A stretch of DNA of 41,972 nucleotides from Blastocatellia bacterium (GCA_016789145.1 JAEUQI010000021.1:1-41972), one strand, 5' to 3'. Counted from the stretch's first letter, positions 14,388 to 24,102 are shown. The notes: generated from the sequence alone by a model not told the origin. Program-made: numbers and translations.

Positions 14388-16148
14388 TTAACCAGCCACC
14401 GATGAAGCTGGTTCTGACATGACTTCGAAGAGGCGCCAGTTACCGTCGATGCCCTCGAATTTCGTGTTGCCTATTTCGGTAAACTTCAGGCCCGAGCCTG
14501 CGACTAGGTCTTTTACGGTTCGTGAGACGACAATGTTGCTACCAGTCGATGTTTCGGAGATCTTTCGAGCCAGATCGACAGCGAAACCGCTGTAAACCTC
14601 GCCGCGAACGTCGCATTCACCGGTATGCAGGCCGATACGCAAGGTCACGCCTTGAGACAAAGCTGCTTTGTTGATCGCAGCAGCGCAGCGAATAGCACGT
14701 GCCGGACCGTCGAACGCAGCGAGCGTTTCTTCATCGCCGACCGAGACCTCGCGGCCCTTGAACATACGCAACTGTCTGTGAACGTACGACTTAGAGCGTT
14801 CAACAAAATCCGCCCAATCAACGCCCGGATGCTTCTCTTCTTCGCTTCGTGGGTCGGCGAGCGAGACGCACATCACGGTTGCGAGTACTCTGTCGTACTC
14901 ACCGCCGAGACTTACGTTCGTTACGAACTGTTCGATCTCGTCCACGATCTCTTGCGAATCGCCGACGAATGGCAAATGATCGATCCCGTCAAATTCGACG
15001 AACTGACTATCGGGGATACTGTCGGCAACAAATCGGCCTTCTTCGACTTTAAGACAGATGTCTCCGGTTCGGTGAATGACAAGCGTCGGCACGCGAACCG
15101 ATGGCAACACGCCGCGAACGTCGATCTCGGCGTTCATCTGTGTTAGTGCGACCGCGGCTCCGGGACTTGCTCCGTTTCGTAGGTACTCTGCCCACCAATT
15201 ACGAAACTCAGCATCATCTTTCATCGACGGAGCACGTTCATCGATGCCGACAGGGCCGCCCCATTCACGACGCATCAGGTCGAAAAACGCCTCACGTTGT
15301 TCCTCGGTCGGTGCCCAAGGGTAATCGTCGTCGCGAATGCGTTTGGCGTATGTACCTATCATCACGAGTCCTGCGGTCCGTTCAGGATAGGTCGCGGCAA
15401 ACAGCGAGCACATCGGCCCGCCTTCGCTGACGCCGACGAGAACGGCACGTTCAGAGTCGACGGCGTCCATCACGGCGTGTACGTCTTCCATACGCTGCTC
15501 GAGCGTCGGCAGCTTGTCGAGCGGCACACGATCAGAAAGTCCTGTTCCGCGTTTGTCGAACAGGATCAGACGAGAGAACGACGAAAGTTGCTCAAGAAAC
15601 GAAGCGAATGAATGGTGCTTCCAGAAATACTCAAGATGCGAAACCCAGCCCATCACGAAAACGATATCGATAGGGCCATCGCCGACGACTTGATATGCAA
15701 TATTGACGTCACCGCTTTGTACATACTGAGTTCGCGGGGAAACGGCAGAAAGCTGCGTCACCGAGGTATGGATCTCGCCAACACTGCCGTCGTCGATATA
15801 TATGCGGCCCGTGGTCGTACCGACAACTTCTTCGACGATCACGTCTCCGGTTGCGACATCGGCGACAAAACGGTAACCGAATTTTGGCACGGTCTCGATC
15901 ATTTCGCTACCGAGCACACGGCGAAGCTGCGAGATGTTCTGGGCGAGATTGTTCTCCTCGACGAACGCATCTTCCCAGATCTCGGTCATCATGCGTTCTT
16001 TGCTGAGCACCTTGCCGGGATTTGCAGCGAACATTACGAGCGTGTCGAAAACCTTTGGCGGTAGTGTGATCGGACGGTCGCCATCGAAAAGTAGACGTTC
16101 GGCAACGTCTAGGGTGAATGTCGAAAATGTATAGGTTTCGCTCTTCAC
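14388..16148 (-). CDS. Three-domain regulator: winged helix, alpha/beta hydrolase, degenerate cyclase domain
   Basis: A 586-aa fusion. Residues about 6-100 are an OmpR/CadC-type winged helix ('LPPKVFDTLVMFAANPGKVL', 'NISQLRRVLG', 'IETVPKFGYRFVADV'). Residues about 135-400 form an alpha/beta hydrolase with Ser in 'GVSEGGPM', Asp in 'HRTGDICLK' and His in 'GIDHLPFVGD'. Residues about 420-580 form a class III cyclase homology domain ('GLHTGECDVRGEVYSGFAVD', 'VVSRTVKDLVAGSGLKF'). The cyclase looks inactive: the first metal Asp of 'FTDI' is replaced in 'VMCVSLADP', and 'GDG' reads DEE. No membrane segment is seen. It is divergent from the CxxC protein gene at 16201, whose region it may control. 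Hydrolase-cyclase fusions are known, and the added winged helix makes it a one-component regulator (inference). Confidence 0.87.
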   Translation of the reverse strand: MKSETYTFSTFTLDVAERLLFDGDRPITLPPKVFDTLVMFAANPGKVLSKERMMTEIWEDAFVEENNLAQNISQLRRVLGSEMIETVPKFGYRFVADVATGDVIVEEVVGTTTGRIYIDDGSVGEIHTSVTQLSAVSPRTQYVQSGDVNIAYQVVGDGPIDIVFVMGWVSHLEYFWKHHSFASFLEQLSSFSRLILFDKRGTGLSDRVPLDKLPTLEQRMEDVHAVMDAVDSERAVLVGVSEGGPMCSLFAATYPERTAGLVMIGTYAKRIRDDDYPWAPTEEQREAFFDLMRREWGGPVGIDERAPSMKDDAEFRNWWAEYLRNGASPGAAVALTQMNAEIDVRGVLPSVRVPTLVIHRTGDICLKVEEGRFVADSIPDSQFVEFDGIDHLPFVGDSQEIVDEIEQFVTNVSLGGEYDRVLATVMCVSLADPRSEEEKHPGVDWADFVERSKSYVHRQLRMFKGREVSVGDEETLAAFDGPARAIRCAAAINKAALSQGVTLRIGLHTGECDVRGEVYSGFAVDLARKISETSTGSNIVVSRTVKDLVAGSGLKFTEIGNTKFEGIDGNWRLFEVMSEPASSVAG

Positions 16149-16200
16149 AAATTCTTCATAAAACCTTCAGCCGAAACTAAAGATTCTCCATAGCCCATTG

Positions 16201-16575
16201 ATGCAAACTTCAAACTGTCAGCTGATAAATGCTGTGGACGATTTTAACACGACGATGTGCCAACCGATGACTACAAAGCGACAGCGAGAGATCGTGATCG
16301 AGTTTGAACAGGTAAAGATGATCCGTAAGCGGGCAAAGACTGAACTTCACCATTGCGATAGTTGCGGTCGGCTAGTGGATTTTGTCTCACTGCAAACGGC
16401 GGCAACATTGTTAGAGATCGGAAAGGACAAACTTGCGCAGTTCATTTACGAACGAGGCATTCATATTGAGATAGCGGTTGGCGACGGAAGCGTTTGCGTC
16501 ACATCGCTCTTGGAAACGATGCAGACGCTTAAGAACTTGCGAGCGGTCGGTAATAACGGCCTGCTTCAAGCTTAG
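16201..16575 (+). CDS. Small CxxC protein with helix-turn-helix-like region
   Basis: A 124-aa protein with a short zinc-type motif 'HHCDSCGRLVDFVSLQTAAT' (about residues 49-68), followed by an excisionase/MerR-like helical segment ('LLEIGKDKLAQFIYERGIHI') and 'GDGSVCVTSLLE'. The pattern resembles small CxxC proteins that I associate with Blastocatellia genomes, often near secreted-protein genes. The function is unknown; DNA binding is a guess. The ATG at 16201 is used. ATG 16267 is an alternative that would remove 22 poorly structured residues. It ends 19 bp before the FG-GAP gene and is likely co-transcribed with it. Confidence 0.6.
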   Translation: MQTSNCQLINAVDDFNTTMCQPMTTKRQREIVIEFEQVKMIRKRAKTELHHCDSCGRLVDFVSLQTAATLLEIGKDKLAQFIYERGIHIEIAVGDGSVCVTSLLETMQTLKNLRAVGNNGLLQA

Positions 16576-16594
16576 AAAGATTTCGGAGGAAGTT

Positions 16595-17824
16595 ATGAAG
16601 AAAAAGATCAAGTACATATTTTCATTAGCACTTTTCACAATGCTATTGAGTCAATCAATGATAGCGGCACCGGTAGTACGTCAGGGTACTGGTGCAAATA
16701 CAGCGGCCTTGCAAGGGATCGTAGATACATTTCGCAACGATCTTGGCGGTGCAAATAACGGCGTGGGCGGATCGTTCACTGATGGCCGACGAGAGATAAA
16801 CTGGGACGGCGTGCCCGACAGTTTCGCTGAGCCGAATAATCTGCCGGTCGATTTCTTTAATGTAAACAGCCCTCGCGGAGTGATATTTAACTCGATCGAA
16901 GACGCAACAGGGGCGGGACTGAACCAATTCGCGGTAAGCGCGAACACTGCTTCGGGCGTCCCCGTACGATTTGCCAATCTCAACGCGACTTACTCATCCA
17001 TCTTTACAACGTTTAGTGCACAACGCCTGTTTACGGCTCGCAACACAAATATCATGGAGGTCAACTTCGTAATCCCTGGAACAAATATTCCGGCAACGGT
17101 TAACGGATTTGGCGTGATCTTTGCCGACGTAGACGGTGCAAGCGGCGGTAATCGCTCATTGATCCGAGTGTACGATGCCACTGGCCGCCAACTCTCAGGT
17201 GCTTCCGCAAGCGTGCTCGACAATGGACTCTCATTTGTCGGCATCTCGTTCAACGCAGGCGAACGAATATCTCGAGTTGTGATCGAAAGCGGAAATGCCG
17301 CTCTCAGCTCTACCAACAATGATGGGGTTAATGGTGTTGATGTGGTTGCAATGGACGATTTCATTTACGGCGAACCAAGGGCTTCGCAGTTTCACAGCGG
17401 CGATTTCGATGGTGACGGTACGTCTGATTCGGCCATTTATCGTCCAAGCACCGGAACGTGGTTCCGAATTAATAGCGGTTCGAATACCATTACTCAAGAA
17501 CAGTTCGGCCTGCCGGGCGATATTCCTGTCGATGGTGATTTTGACGGTGATTCACGTGCAGATGTCGCTATATTTCGACCGTCGAATGGCGAATGGTATT
17601 TCCGCCGCAGCTCGAACGGCAGCGTGTTTGGAGCACAGTTCGGCCAGAACGGCGACAAGCCCTCGGTCGGCGATTATGATAAAGATGGCAAGAGCGACAT
17701 CGCATTCTGGCGACCATCGAATGGCAACTTCTTTGTCCTGAGAAGCAGCACGAACTTCTCGACGTTCTTTGGTTATCCGTTCGGGCAGAATGGCGATATT
17801 CCGGTCCAAGGCGGAGCACAGTAA
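16595..17824 (+). CDS. Secreted protein with C-terminal FG-GAP/VCBS-like repeats
   Basis: A 409-aa exported protein. The signal peptide (about 1-23, 'SQSMIAAP') is followed by a Gly/Asn-rich beta domain (about 30-265). Three C-terminal repeats of about 48 residues follow, each opening with a calcium-loop motif: 'GDFDGDGTSDSAIYRPS', 'GDFDGDSRADVAIFRPSN' and 'GDYDKDGKSDIAFWRPSN'. The last repeat stops at 'GQNGDIPVQG', so the protein closes with an incomplete blade. FG-GAP modules build beta-propellers for adhesion or cell-surface binding. CGGAGGA lies just before the ATG at 16595, fixing this start against a TTG 39 codons upstream. A strong terminator follows. Confidence 0.9.
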   Translation: MKKKIKYIFSLALFTMLLSQSMIAAPVVRQGTGANTAALQGIVDTFRNDLGGANNGVGGSFTDGRREINWDGVPDSFAEPNNLPVDFFNVNSPRGVIFNSIEDATGAGLNQFAVSANTASGVPVRFANLNATYSSIFTTFSAQRLFTARNTNIMEVNFVIPGTNIPATVNGFGVIFADVDGASGGNRSLIRVYDATGRQLSGASASVLDNGLSFVGISFNAGERISRVVIESGNAALSSTNNDGVNGVDVVAMDDFIYGEPRASQFHSGDFDGDGTSDSAIYRPSTGTWFRINSGSNTITQEQFGLPGDIPVDGDFDGDSRADVAIFRPSNGEWYFRRSSNGSVFGAQFGQNGDKPSVGDYDKDGKSDIAFWRPSNGNFFVLRSSTNFSTFFGYPFGQNGDIPVQGGAQ

Positions 17825-17849
17825 ACAGTCTAGAGAAATGAGACAAGAC

Positions 17850-17880
17850 ACGAGAGTCGCTAGAGCGGCTCTCGTTCTTT
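17850..17880 (+). terminator. Rho-independent terminator after the FG-GAP gene
   Basis: CGAGAGTCGC (17851-17860) pairs with GCGGCTCTCG (17865-17874) with one G·U and a TAGA loop. A flanking A-T pair extends the stem, and TTCTTT follows. It begins 26 bp after the FG-GAP stop. Confidence 0.8.
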
Positions 17881-17942
17881 GTGTTTCGGCACGTGTTGAT
17901 CGTTGGCAAATCCTCTTAATTCGGCTATGCTTTGCGCTACTA

Positions 17943-19733
17943 ATGACGCCTGAAATTGCCCTCACAATAGGATTGCTCGTGCTCGCGATCGTGTTGTTCG
18001 CGACAGAGAAACTGCCGGTCGATGTGATCGGCATCATGCTTGTGATGGGCCTTGTGCTGACGCAAGTTCTTACCGTGCAAGAGGCTGTCGCCGGGTTTGG
18101 GAACGATGTGATCATCACGATCGGTGGGCTTTTTGTGCTGGTCGGCGGCCTCGTCAAAACAGGAATGATCGATCTGATCGGTCGCAGAATGCATAAGGTA
18201 GCCGGCGACAGCGAGTTTATTCTGACGGCATTGATCATGTTCTCGGCGGCATTGGCGGCGTCGGTTTTGAAGAACACAACGACGACCGCGATGTTCCTGC
18301 CGGTCATTATCGGCCTTGCGGCGAAAGCGAGAATTCCACCGTCAAAGTTATTGATGCCGCTCGCGTTCGGAGCGATACTGGGCGGCAGTTGCACGCTTAT
18401 CGGGACCTCGACCAATCTAGCTGTTAGCGGTGCGATCCAACGTTATGGCCAAGAGCCGTTCTCAATGTTCGAGTTGGCTCCGGTAGGCATCATCACGTGC
18501 TTCATCGGCGTTCTGTACATGTTATTTATCGGCCGCAAAATGTTGCCGAGCCGTGGTGGCGAACAATCGTTTACCGAGCAATATCAGATCCGCGATTACA
18601 TTTCCGAATTGATCGTACTTCCCGAATCGCCGCTCGTAGGCAAAACGCTCGCCGAAGCCGATCTCGGAACTCTGCTCGAACTCAACGTTCTCGGTATCGT
18701 CCGCGACAGCGTACGCATCAATGCACCTACTGCAAAAGAACGTATCCAACGACGTGATTCGCTGATCGTCGAAGGCACGATCCATGACCTGCTTCGAGTC
18801 AAAGAGGAACAAGGACTCGAGATTAAGCCTGATTTCATGCTCAGCGATACCGAGCTCGAAGGTGACAATGTCGAGTTGTTCGAGCTGATGGTAATGCGTG
18901 ATTCGCGGCTTGTAGGTCAGACGCTTAAGTCACTACGGTTTCGTCAGACTTACGATCTGACCGTGCTTGCCGTTAACCGGCATGGCGAAACTCTCGTTAA
19001 TAAATTGAGCGAGGTGGCATTCCGATTTGGTGATGTATTGCTCGTCCAAGGCGACAGAAATGGCATAGAACAACTGACTAATGACCGCGAACTACTCTTG
19101 CTCGAAGATATGTCTTCGGCAAACGTCCGCATCGACAAACGAAAATGGGCTGCTGCTGCGTTTGTCCTGTTTATTGGACTTTCGCTGTCCAAGGTTGTCA
19201 TTGGCTACGATATTCCTCTAGCGATATGTGTCCTTAGCGGCGTGCTGCTTTTGCTCGCAACCAAGACCGTTCGTTACAGCGAAATGTATTCACTCATTGA
19301 TATGCGGCTGTTGGTTTTGATCGCTTGTATGATGAGTTTCGGCGTCGCGATGGAATCGACAGGTGCTGATAAGTATTTGGCCGGGATCATCACTACCTAC
19401 TTTGGCTCCTATGGTAGCACTGCAGTTCTAGCTGGCTTCTTCATATTAACAGTCGCGCTCACACAGCCGATGTCTAATCAGGCCGCGGCGCTTGTAGTAC
19501 TTCCGGTCGCGGTCAAAGCCGCCATAACGCTCGGTGTTAATCCACGGACCTTCATCGTCGCGGTCACATACGCTGCGTCGTTCTCATTTATCACACCACT
19601 CGAGCCGGCCTGCGTCCTCGTATATACGCCGGGCCGCTACAAATTCATGGACTTCGTTAAGATCGGCTCGATATTGACGGTCATTGTATTCGCCGCCGCG
19701 ACATTCCTCGTACCGATCTTTTGGCCGTTGTAG
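17943..19733 (+). CDS. SLC13/DASS-type transporter with two TrkA-C (RCK-C) domains
   Basis: A 596-aa membrane protein of the divalent anion:Na+ symporter superfamily, which moves di- or tricarboxylates, sulfate or similar anions. Both family signatures are present: the first half has 'GGSCTLIGTSTNLAVSG' (about 145-161), the second half 'LTQPMSNQAAALVVLPVA' (about 502-520). Between the two membrane halves lie two RCK-C/TrkA-C domains (about 218-305 and 310-395, e.g. 'SPLVGKTLAEADL' and 'SRLVGQTLKSLRF'), which sense ligands in related proteins. About a dozen membrane segments are predicted. The ATG at 17943 is chosen because the frame upstream reads through the terminator. It stands alone. The transported anion cannot be told. 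Confidence 0.88.
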   Translation: MTPEIALTIGLLVLAIVLFATEKLPVDVIGIMLVMGLVLTQVLTVQEAVAGFGNDVIITIGGLFVLVGGLVKTGMIDLIGRRMHKVAGDSEFILTALIMFSAALAASVLKNTTTTAMFLPVIIGLAAKARIPPSKLLMPLAFGAILGGSCTLIGTSTNLAVSGAIQRYGQEPFSMFELAPVGIITCFIGVLYMLFIGRKMLPSRGGEQSFTEQYQIRDYISELIVLPESPLVGKTLAEADLGTLLELNVLGIVRDSVRINAPTAKERIQRRDSLIVEGTIHDLLRVKEEQGLEIKPDFMLSDTELEGDNVELFELMVMRDSRLVGQTLKSLRFRQTYDLTVLAVNRHGETLVNKLSEVAFRFGDVLLVQGDRNGIEQLTNDRELLLLEDMSSANVRIDKRKWAAAAFVLFIGLSLSKVVIGYDIPLAICVLSGVLLLLATKTVRYSEMYSLIDMRLLVLIACMMSFGVAMESTGADKYLAGIITTYFGSYGSTAVLAGFFILTVALTQPMSNQAAALVVLPVAVKAAITLGVNPRTFIVAVTYAASFSFITPLEPACVLVYTPGRYKFMDFVKIGSILTVIVFAAATFLVPIFWPL

Positions 19734-19844
19734 GCAAAGCCTTATTCATAAAAAACTCACAAACACTTCAACAAAACCTAAAGAAACGAAATCAACTCGT
19801 GGCGTAAGGTAAACATAGTTTCAAAGCTCATCAGGAGAAGATCT

Positions 19845-22232
19845 ATGTTTGGTCGAACTTTAAAAGCAAATCCATCGACGAGAGCACTATTGCTGATACT
19901 CGCGCTCGCATTGTTCAATTTTGTAGCGTCACAAAGTTCTGCACAACAGGCGGATAATGAGGCAAAGTTACCAATAGTTGGATCACCGATAAACGATCCG
20001 AAGAATGGACAACCGGACGGCTCGAATTCGTTGGTTGGTGCAGAAGTTGGTGAGGTTTCATGGGTGCGCTGGAGCCGGACAACGCCGGTAACTCCGGGAG
20101 CAGTTGAGTATTGCCAAGTAAGCACGAACGCAAACTATGCTCGACTGTCCTTGAATGTCAACGGACCGTTCTCGGCAAGTCTGATCTCAAATGTGCCTTA
20201 TTACTCAGATGGTTCCGGTCAATACGGTCTTGGCAGCACGCCGCTGATCTACATCTATGGCGTCGCTCCGATAAATTCGCTAGCGGTAACGCTAACTTGT
20301 CCGGTTACATCCAACACCACCTATTATCTTGACATCCTACCGGCAACAGGGCCGACACCAACACCAACCCAAACTCCGGAGGAGCCACATGTTTACATTC
20401 GGATTGGTGGTGCGACCGCGATCGGCGTCGAAGAAATGTTACCGGCCAGAGTAGAAGTTTCGGGCGGACGGCCAAACTATACAGGATTCATTCGAGCTTT
20501 AGTAAGTACTGCGAATGTGAACGGAACGTATATTCCGCACTACTTTGGCCTCATCGTTCCAGGAACCGCCAGTCTCCAAAGTAACGTTCTTATTCCCATT
20601 TCACTCGATAGCACCGGCCGCGGATCATCTGACCAATTCTATGTTAAGGGCATCAAGGCATCGGCGAATAAGCAACCGATCTATGCTAGGTACTCCGACG
20701 GACCGATCGAAAGGTCCGATACCGAGTATATCGATATCGTAAACGTACAAAGCGTCACTGTTACGCGCGATACCGGGCAAGTTCCTTTCGATACGAATCC
20801 AAATACCGGCGGCGGTCTGCGAATATATCCGGAAAAGAAAACGCCCACTGACACGAGTTTTGGCCGTAACAAGTTCACGGTTCGTGCCAAGCTCTCAAAA
20901 CCTCTGGCCGGCGTGAAAGTCGATTTCAAGATCGTCGATCCGGACGACCCAACTCAGGAGTTTGTGGTAGAAGGCGATCCGACGCGACTTACTGACATCG
21001 ATCCGAATCTTGACGGAGATAACGACAACCGAGATCCATCGGCTCTTTATCCGATGGGTTTGAACGGGCTAACTAATTCGCTTGGCGAAGCACAAATGTT
21101 TGTTCAAATGTCTAGCAAGCCAGGCGACAACATTCGAGTCATCGCCCACGCCCGCCCAAATCCGTTATCGGGTTCGAGTTCCTATTTTGGAGGCGTTTAC
21201 ACGAACGCGAACGACGCCTATTTCCAAGGAGCAATGATCGGCGAGACCGCCGGTCCAACAGTGGCCGGCGCGACAACACCGATGATAACGACATGGAGAT
21301 CACTTCACATAGAACGTGATTCGTTAGGCGTAGTATCCGGAAATGTAACTACAAGGACGGTCACATCGATCCGGACAAACACGAATGGAACATCTGACCT
21401 GACGATCAGCGGAGGTCATTTGGAAGACCGGCGATTCGAAGGCGGACGAGTAGCATACGTCGTCTTGCCAACCCCACTTTCTTTCAATATCAAGACAAAT
21501 ACGACAAATACAATTACCGTAAAGGGCACGACCGTGCCAAGTTCGATCATTGGCAGAACCGTCACGATCTATGACGATGATGATGCAGACCGAGATGACG
21601 AGACATTGACGGGAGACAACGGGCAGGATGTACCCATGCCCGACAACGGACTACTGCAAGAAAGTGACGAGGGTCCGGATAATATGTTTGCAATTGCATT
21701 CATTAAGCCAAAATATGATCTGGGAGCCGGCAGTTATGACAACGATTTGCCATTTTTCCTGAACACACCAAAGGCAGTGGCCACCAGAGACTATCCGACC
21801 GATGAAGAGGCGATGTCGATGATGGAGTTTGACAATGTCTCGCTTCGCAAAGATAAGGAGTTCTGGACCATTTACCTTTTTGGAGCCTATCAGGGTGCAG
21901 TCAATCAAGACTCAGATCCGAAGTATGACGCGGATTCAAACGGTTTAGAGAGCTACATAGGATACGCAAATCCGAAAGTTGGAGCTCTCTGTCTCATCGA
22001 AGAAATGAGTGATGAGGCGAATCACGGTGTCTGGGATCCGACCGATCCCGGATTCGACCCGCGATACGACGAGCGGTATGTTCCGCTCCACGAAGTTGGT
22101 CATCTCTTGCGACTATCACATGACGACGGCGGATTTATGCAGCTTGGAAATCCTATCAATCGGTACTACTTCACAGGTGTCTCGATAAATAAGATGCGAA
22201 GTATTGATGTGCCTTGGATGGCCGATCATTGA
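19845..22232 (+). CDS. Large secreted protein with metzincin-like zinc site
   Basis: A 795-aa exported protein. Signal peptide (about 1-34, 'SQSSAQQA'), an N-terminal domain to about 165, a 'PTPTPTQTPEE' linker (about 168-178), several beta-domains (about 180-640) and a C-terminal domain. The last part contains 'LHEVGHLLRLSHDDGGFM': H749, E750, H753 and H759 in HExxHxxxxxH spacing, with a nearby Met that could be the Met-turn. Metzincins normally have Gly where this protein has Arg756. The rest matches no peptidase family that I recognise, so activity is inferred. AGGAGA precedes the ATG. An exported partner gene follows 45 bp downstream. Confidence 0.8.
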   Translation: MFGRTLKANPSTRALLLILALALFNFVASQSSAQQADNEAKLPIVGSPINDPKNGQPDGSNSLVGAEVGEVSWVRWSRTTPVTPGAVEYCQVSTNANYARLSLNVNGPFSASLISNVPYYSDGSGQYGLGSTPLIYIYGVAPINSLAVTLTCPVTSNTTYYLDILPATGPTPTPTQTPEEPHVYIRIGGATAIGVEEMLPARVEVSGGRPNYTGFIRALVSTANVNGTYIPHYFGLIVPGTASLQSNVLIPISLDSTGRGSSDQFYVKGIKASANKQPIYARYSDGPIERSDTEYIDIVNVQSVTVTRDTGQVPFDTNPNTGGGLRIYPEKKTPTDTSFGRNKFTVRAKLSKPLAGVKVDFKIVDPDDPTQEFVVEGDPTRLTDIDPNLDGDNDNRDPSALYPMGLNGLTNSLGEAQMFVQMSSKPGDNIRVIAHARPNPLSGSSSYFGGVYTNANDAYFQGAMIGETAGPTVAGATTPMITTWRSLHIERDSLGVVSGNVTTRTVTSIRTNTNGTSDLTISGGHLEDRRFEGGRVAYVVLPTPLSFNIKTNTTNTITVKGTTVPSSIIGRTVTIYDDDDADRDDETLTGDNGQDVPMPDNGLLQESDEGPDNMFAIAFIKPKYDLGAGSYDNDLPFFLNTPKAVATRDYPTDEEAMSMMEFDNVSLRKDKEFWTIYLFGAYQGAVNQDSDPKYDADSNGLESYIGYANPKVGALCLIEEMSDEANHGVWDPTDPGFDPRYDERYVPLHEVGHLLRLSHDDGGFMQLGNPINRYYFTGVSINKMRSIDVPWMADH

Positions 22233-22277
22233 TATGCGATCAAACCAGATCAGTGTTTGCAAAATAATGGAGAGTTT

Positions 22278-23063
22278 ATGAATTACACGAAATATGTCCT
22301 TTGTTTCCTTATATTGGTCATAACCACAGCCGGTGTTTTAACCGTAAGAACTGCAACTGCGAAAAAGCGGTCTGGGACGCTCTCGATCTCTGTTTCGTCG
22401 GAAAAGGCTACTTACACTCTTGGCGAGACCGTGCCCTTAGCATTTTCTTTGTCCAATGAAACAAGCGAAACGACATTGGTTGCACACCCAAGCCTGGCAA
22501 CAGGGACAGTTAGGCTAATGATATCGACGGACGGCGTAAACTTTGCAAAATATACAGGCCCCGGTTGGGGCGGACTGCACGGTTCAGTAAAGCCTATTAA
22601 GCTTGATCCAGACGGCGAACTTAAGACGAATGGGACCGTCTTTTACAACGTCCGTCATAAATTCGGACCGCAAAATGAAATGTACGCTGAACGGTTTAGA
22701 CGAGAGAGTCTAGGAACCGATATCGCGTTTTCAGCCGTAGGCAAATACTGGCTAAAAGCAATATTTGACGATGGCAAAATAAAGCTTGAATCCGCTCCGA
22801 TCGAGTTGGAATTTGCCGAACCGTCCGGCATCGATGCGATAGCCTGGCAGATCGTAAAGGAAAAGAGTGAGTACGCCTATTTCGTTCACACAGGCGAAGT
22901 AAAATTCTATCCGAATACTCCGGAGCACAGTGATTTTCTTGCCGATGTTCAGAACCTTCGTGACCAGTTGATCGGTTCGGAATTTGCCAAGAAAGTTGAC
23001 AGAATGCTCACTGAACGAGAAATTATTGCCGAGAATCTCCGGCAAATTCGTGGAGATAGATAG
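22278..23063 (+). CDS. Secreted beta-sandwich protein, unknown function
   Basis: A 261-aa exported protein: signal peptide (about 1-28) and an N-terminal beta domain ('LSISVSSEKATYTLGETVPL', then 'LSNETSETT') that resembles the Ig-like folds of macroglobulin or DUF4469-type proteins. A helical C-terminal region follows (about 185-261). No catalytic motif is seen. GGAGAG lies just before the ATG at 22278, preferred to a TTG 21 bases upstream. It follows the metzincin-like gene by 45 bp and is probably co-expressed with it, perhaps as substrate, inhibitor or chaperone (inference). It is convergent, 4 bp apart, with the UPF0104 gene. Confidence 0.72.
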   Translation: MNYTKYVLCFLILVITTAGVLTVRTATAKKRSGTLSISVSSEKATYTLGETVPLAFSLSNETSETTLVAHPSLATGTVRLMISTDGVNFAKYTGPGWGGLHGSVKPIKLDPDGELKTNGTVFYNVRHKFGPQNEMYAERFRRESLGTDIAFSAVGKYWLKAIFDDGKIKLESAPIELEFAEPSGIDAIAWQIVKEKSEYAYFVHTGEVKFYPNTPEHSDFLADVQNLRDQLIGSEFAKKVDRMLTEREIIAENLRQIRGDR

Positions 23064-23067
23064 AAAA

Positions 23068-24102
23068 TCAGTCTTCTATTTCGGCCTCCTCGATCGTCAA
23101 GCCGCGTTTAGCGATGAATAGAATGCCGACCGCAGTCCAGAATAGGATGCGGCCTTTGCGAATGATGGCGAGAGTGACACCAACACCGGCGGCTAGTGCG
23201 ACTGTGTCGCCGACGAATTTGGCTCCAGCTTCGTCGATACCGATCGTGAGTGGTACCAGCTTGAATAGGATCGTTATCAGGCGACTTACTGACTCCAACA
23301 AAAACGCCGACATTACGCTCGGCATGGCATCGGTCAGGCGACTCAGAACGAAAAAGACCTCAACGACTCCAAGCAAATGATAGAGCGTGCCAAGCCCGCA
23401 AATTGGCAGAAATCTTCTCGGATATCTGCGGTAAAATCCGTAGATCATGTCTTCGAAAAGCCGCACCTGATGCCTACCATTCTCCAGAAGCCCGCGCGCG
23501 TGGCCGCGATCATAGATCGTGTTGCACAGATCGCTCGCAAAATGCCATTGCTTGATAACCAGCAAAAATAGAAATATCAGCAGTAAGACGATGCCGACGA
23601 TCAGCAAACCGATAGTCCAGATAGACGTCTCATCCAGCACCGTTACACTCAAAAACGTTACGGCACCTGCGATCAAGAAAAGGCTTGTTGTGAGGCTATA
23701 AAATAGATTCTCAGTTGCCACCGAAGCGAGCCCCACAACGAACGGGACTCGATGCCTTACGGCGAGAGCCTTAGTCGTGCCGCTGATCAAGATTCCTAGC
23801 GGCACGATGCTACTGGTCGCTTCGCCGATTATCACTGCCGGGATCGTGTCTCGAAGTTTCAGGTAATGCGGCTCATTAACCGACATCGACCAAGCTGTCG
23901 CCCTGACAACGATGCGCACAAAAAAGAGCGCTAGGATCACAACGAAACCAAAGATGCCAAAGCGCTGAATGCCAGCGATCAACTCATTAAGACCGACCGA
24001 ATAGACCATATAGGCAAACAGAGCAATGCCCGCCACCGTCAATACGATGCCTGCCACTTTCAGTTTGCCGATGTGTTGATGGTCTTTGAGTTTATGGAGC
24101 AT
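23068..24102 (-). CDS. UPF0104 / lysylphosphatidylglycerol synthase-type integral membrane protein
   Basis: A 344-aa polytopic membrane protein with eight or so predicted segments. It resembles the LPG-synthase transmembrane region (UPF0104/AglD family): 'FFVRIVVRATAWSMSV', 'GEATSSIVPLGILISGTTKA', 'VPLTIGIDEAGAKFVGD' with the conserved Glu in the last helix region. There is no cytoplasmic aminoacyl-transferase domain, so it is not a full MprF. Members are thought to move or modify lipids. The ATG at 24102 has AAAGG upstream. An upstream ATG at 24165 would run almost into the divergent acyl-CoA dehydrogenase gene. Confidence 0.75.
   Translation of the reverse strand: MLHKLKDHQHIGKLKVAGIVLTVAGIALFAYMVYSVGLNELIAGIQRFGIFGFVVILALFFVRIVVRATAWSMSVNEPHYLKLRDTIPAVIIGEATSSIVPLGILISGTTKALAVRHRVPFVVGLASVATENLFYSLTTSLFLIAGAVTFLSVTVLDETSIWTIGLLIVGIVLLLIFLFLLVIKQWHFASDLCNTIYDRGHARGLLENGRHQVRLFEDMIYGFYRRYPRRFLPICGLGTLYHLLGVVEVFFVLSRLTDAMPSVMSAFLLESVSRLITILFKLVPLTIGIDEAGAKFVGDTVALAAGVGVTLAIIRKGRILFWTAVGILFIAKRGLTIEEAEIED

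Noticed and set aside
14388..16148. Active adenylate cyclase
   Set aside because: The first metal-binding Asp is lost and the second motif is altered, so catalysis is unlikely.
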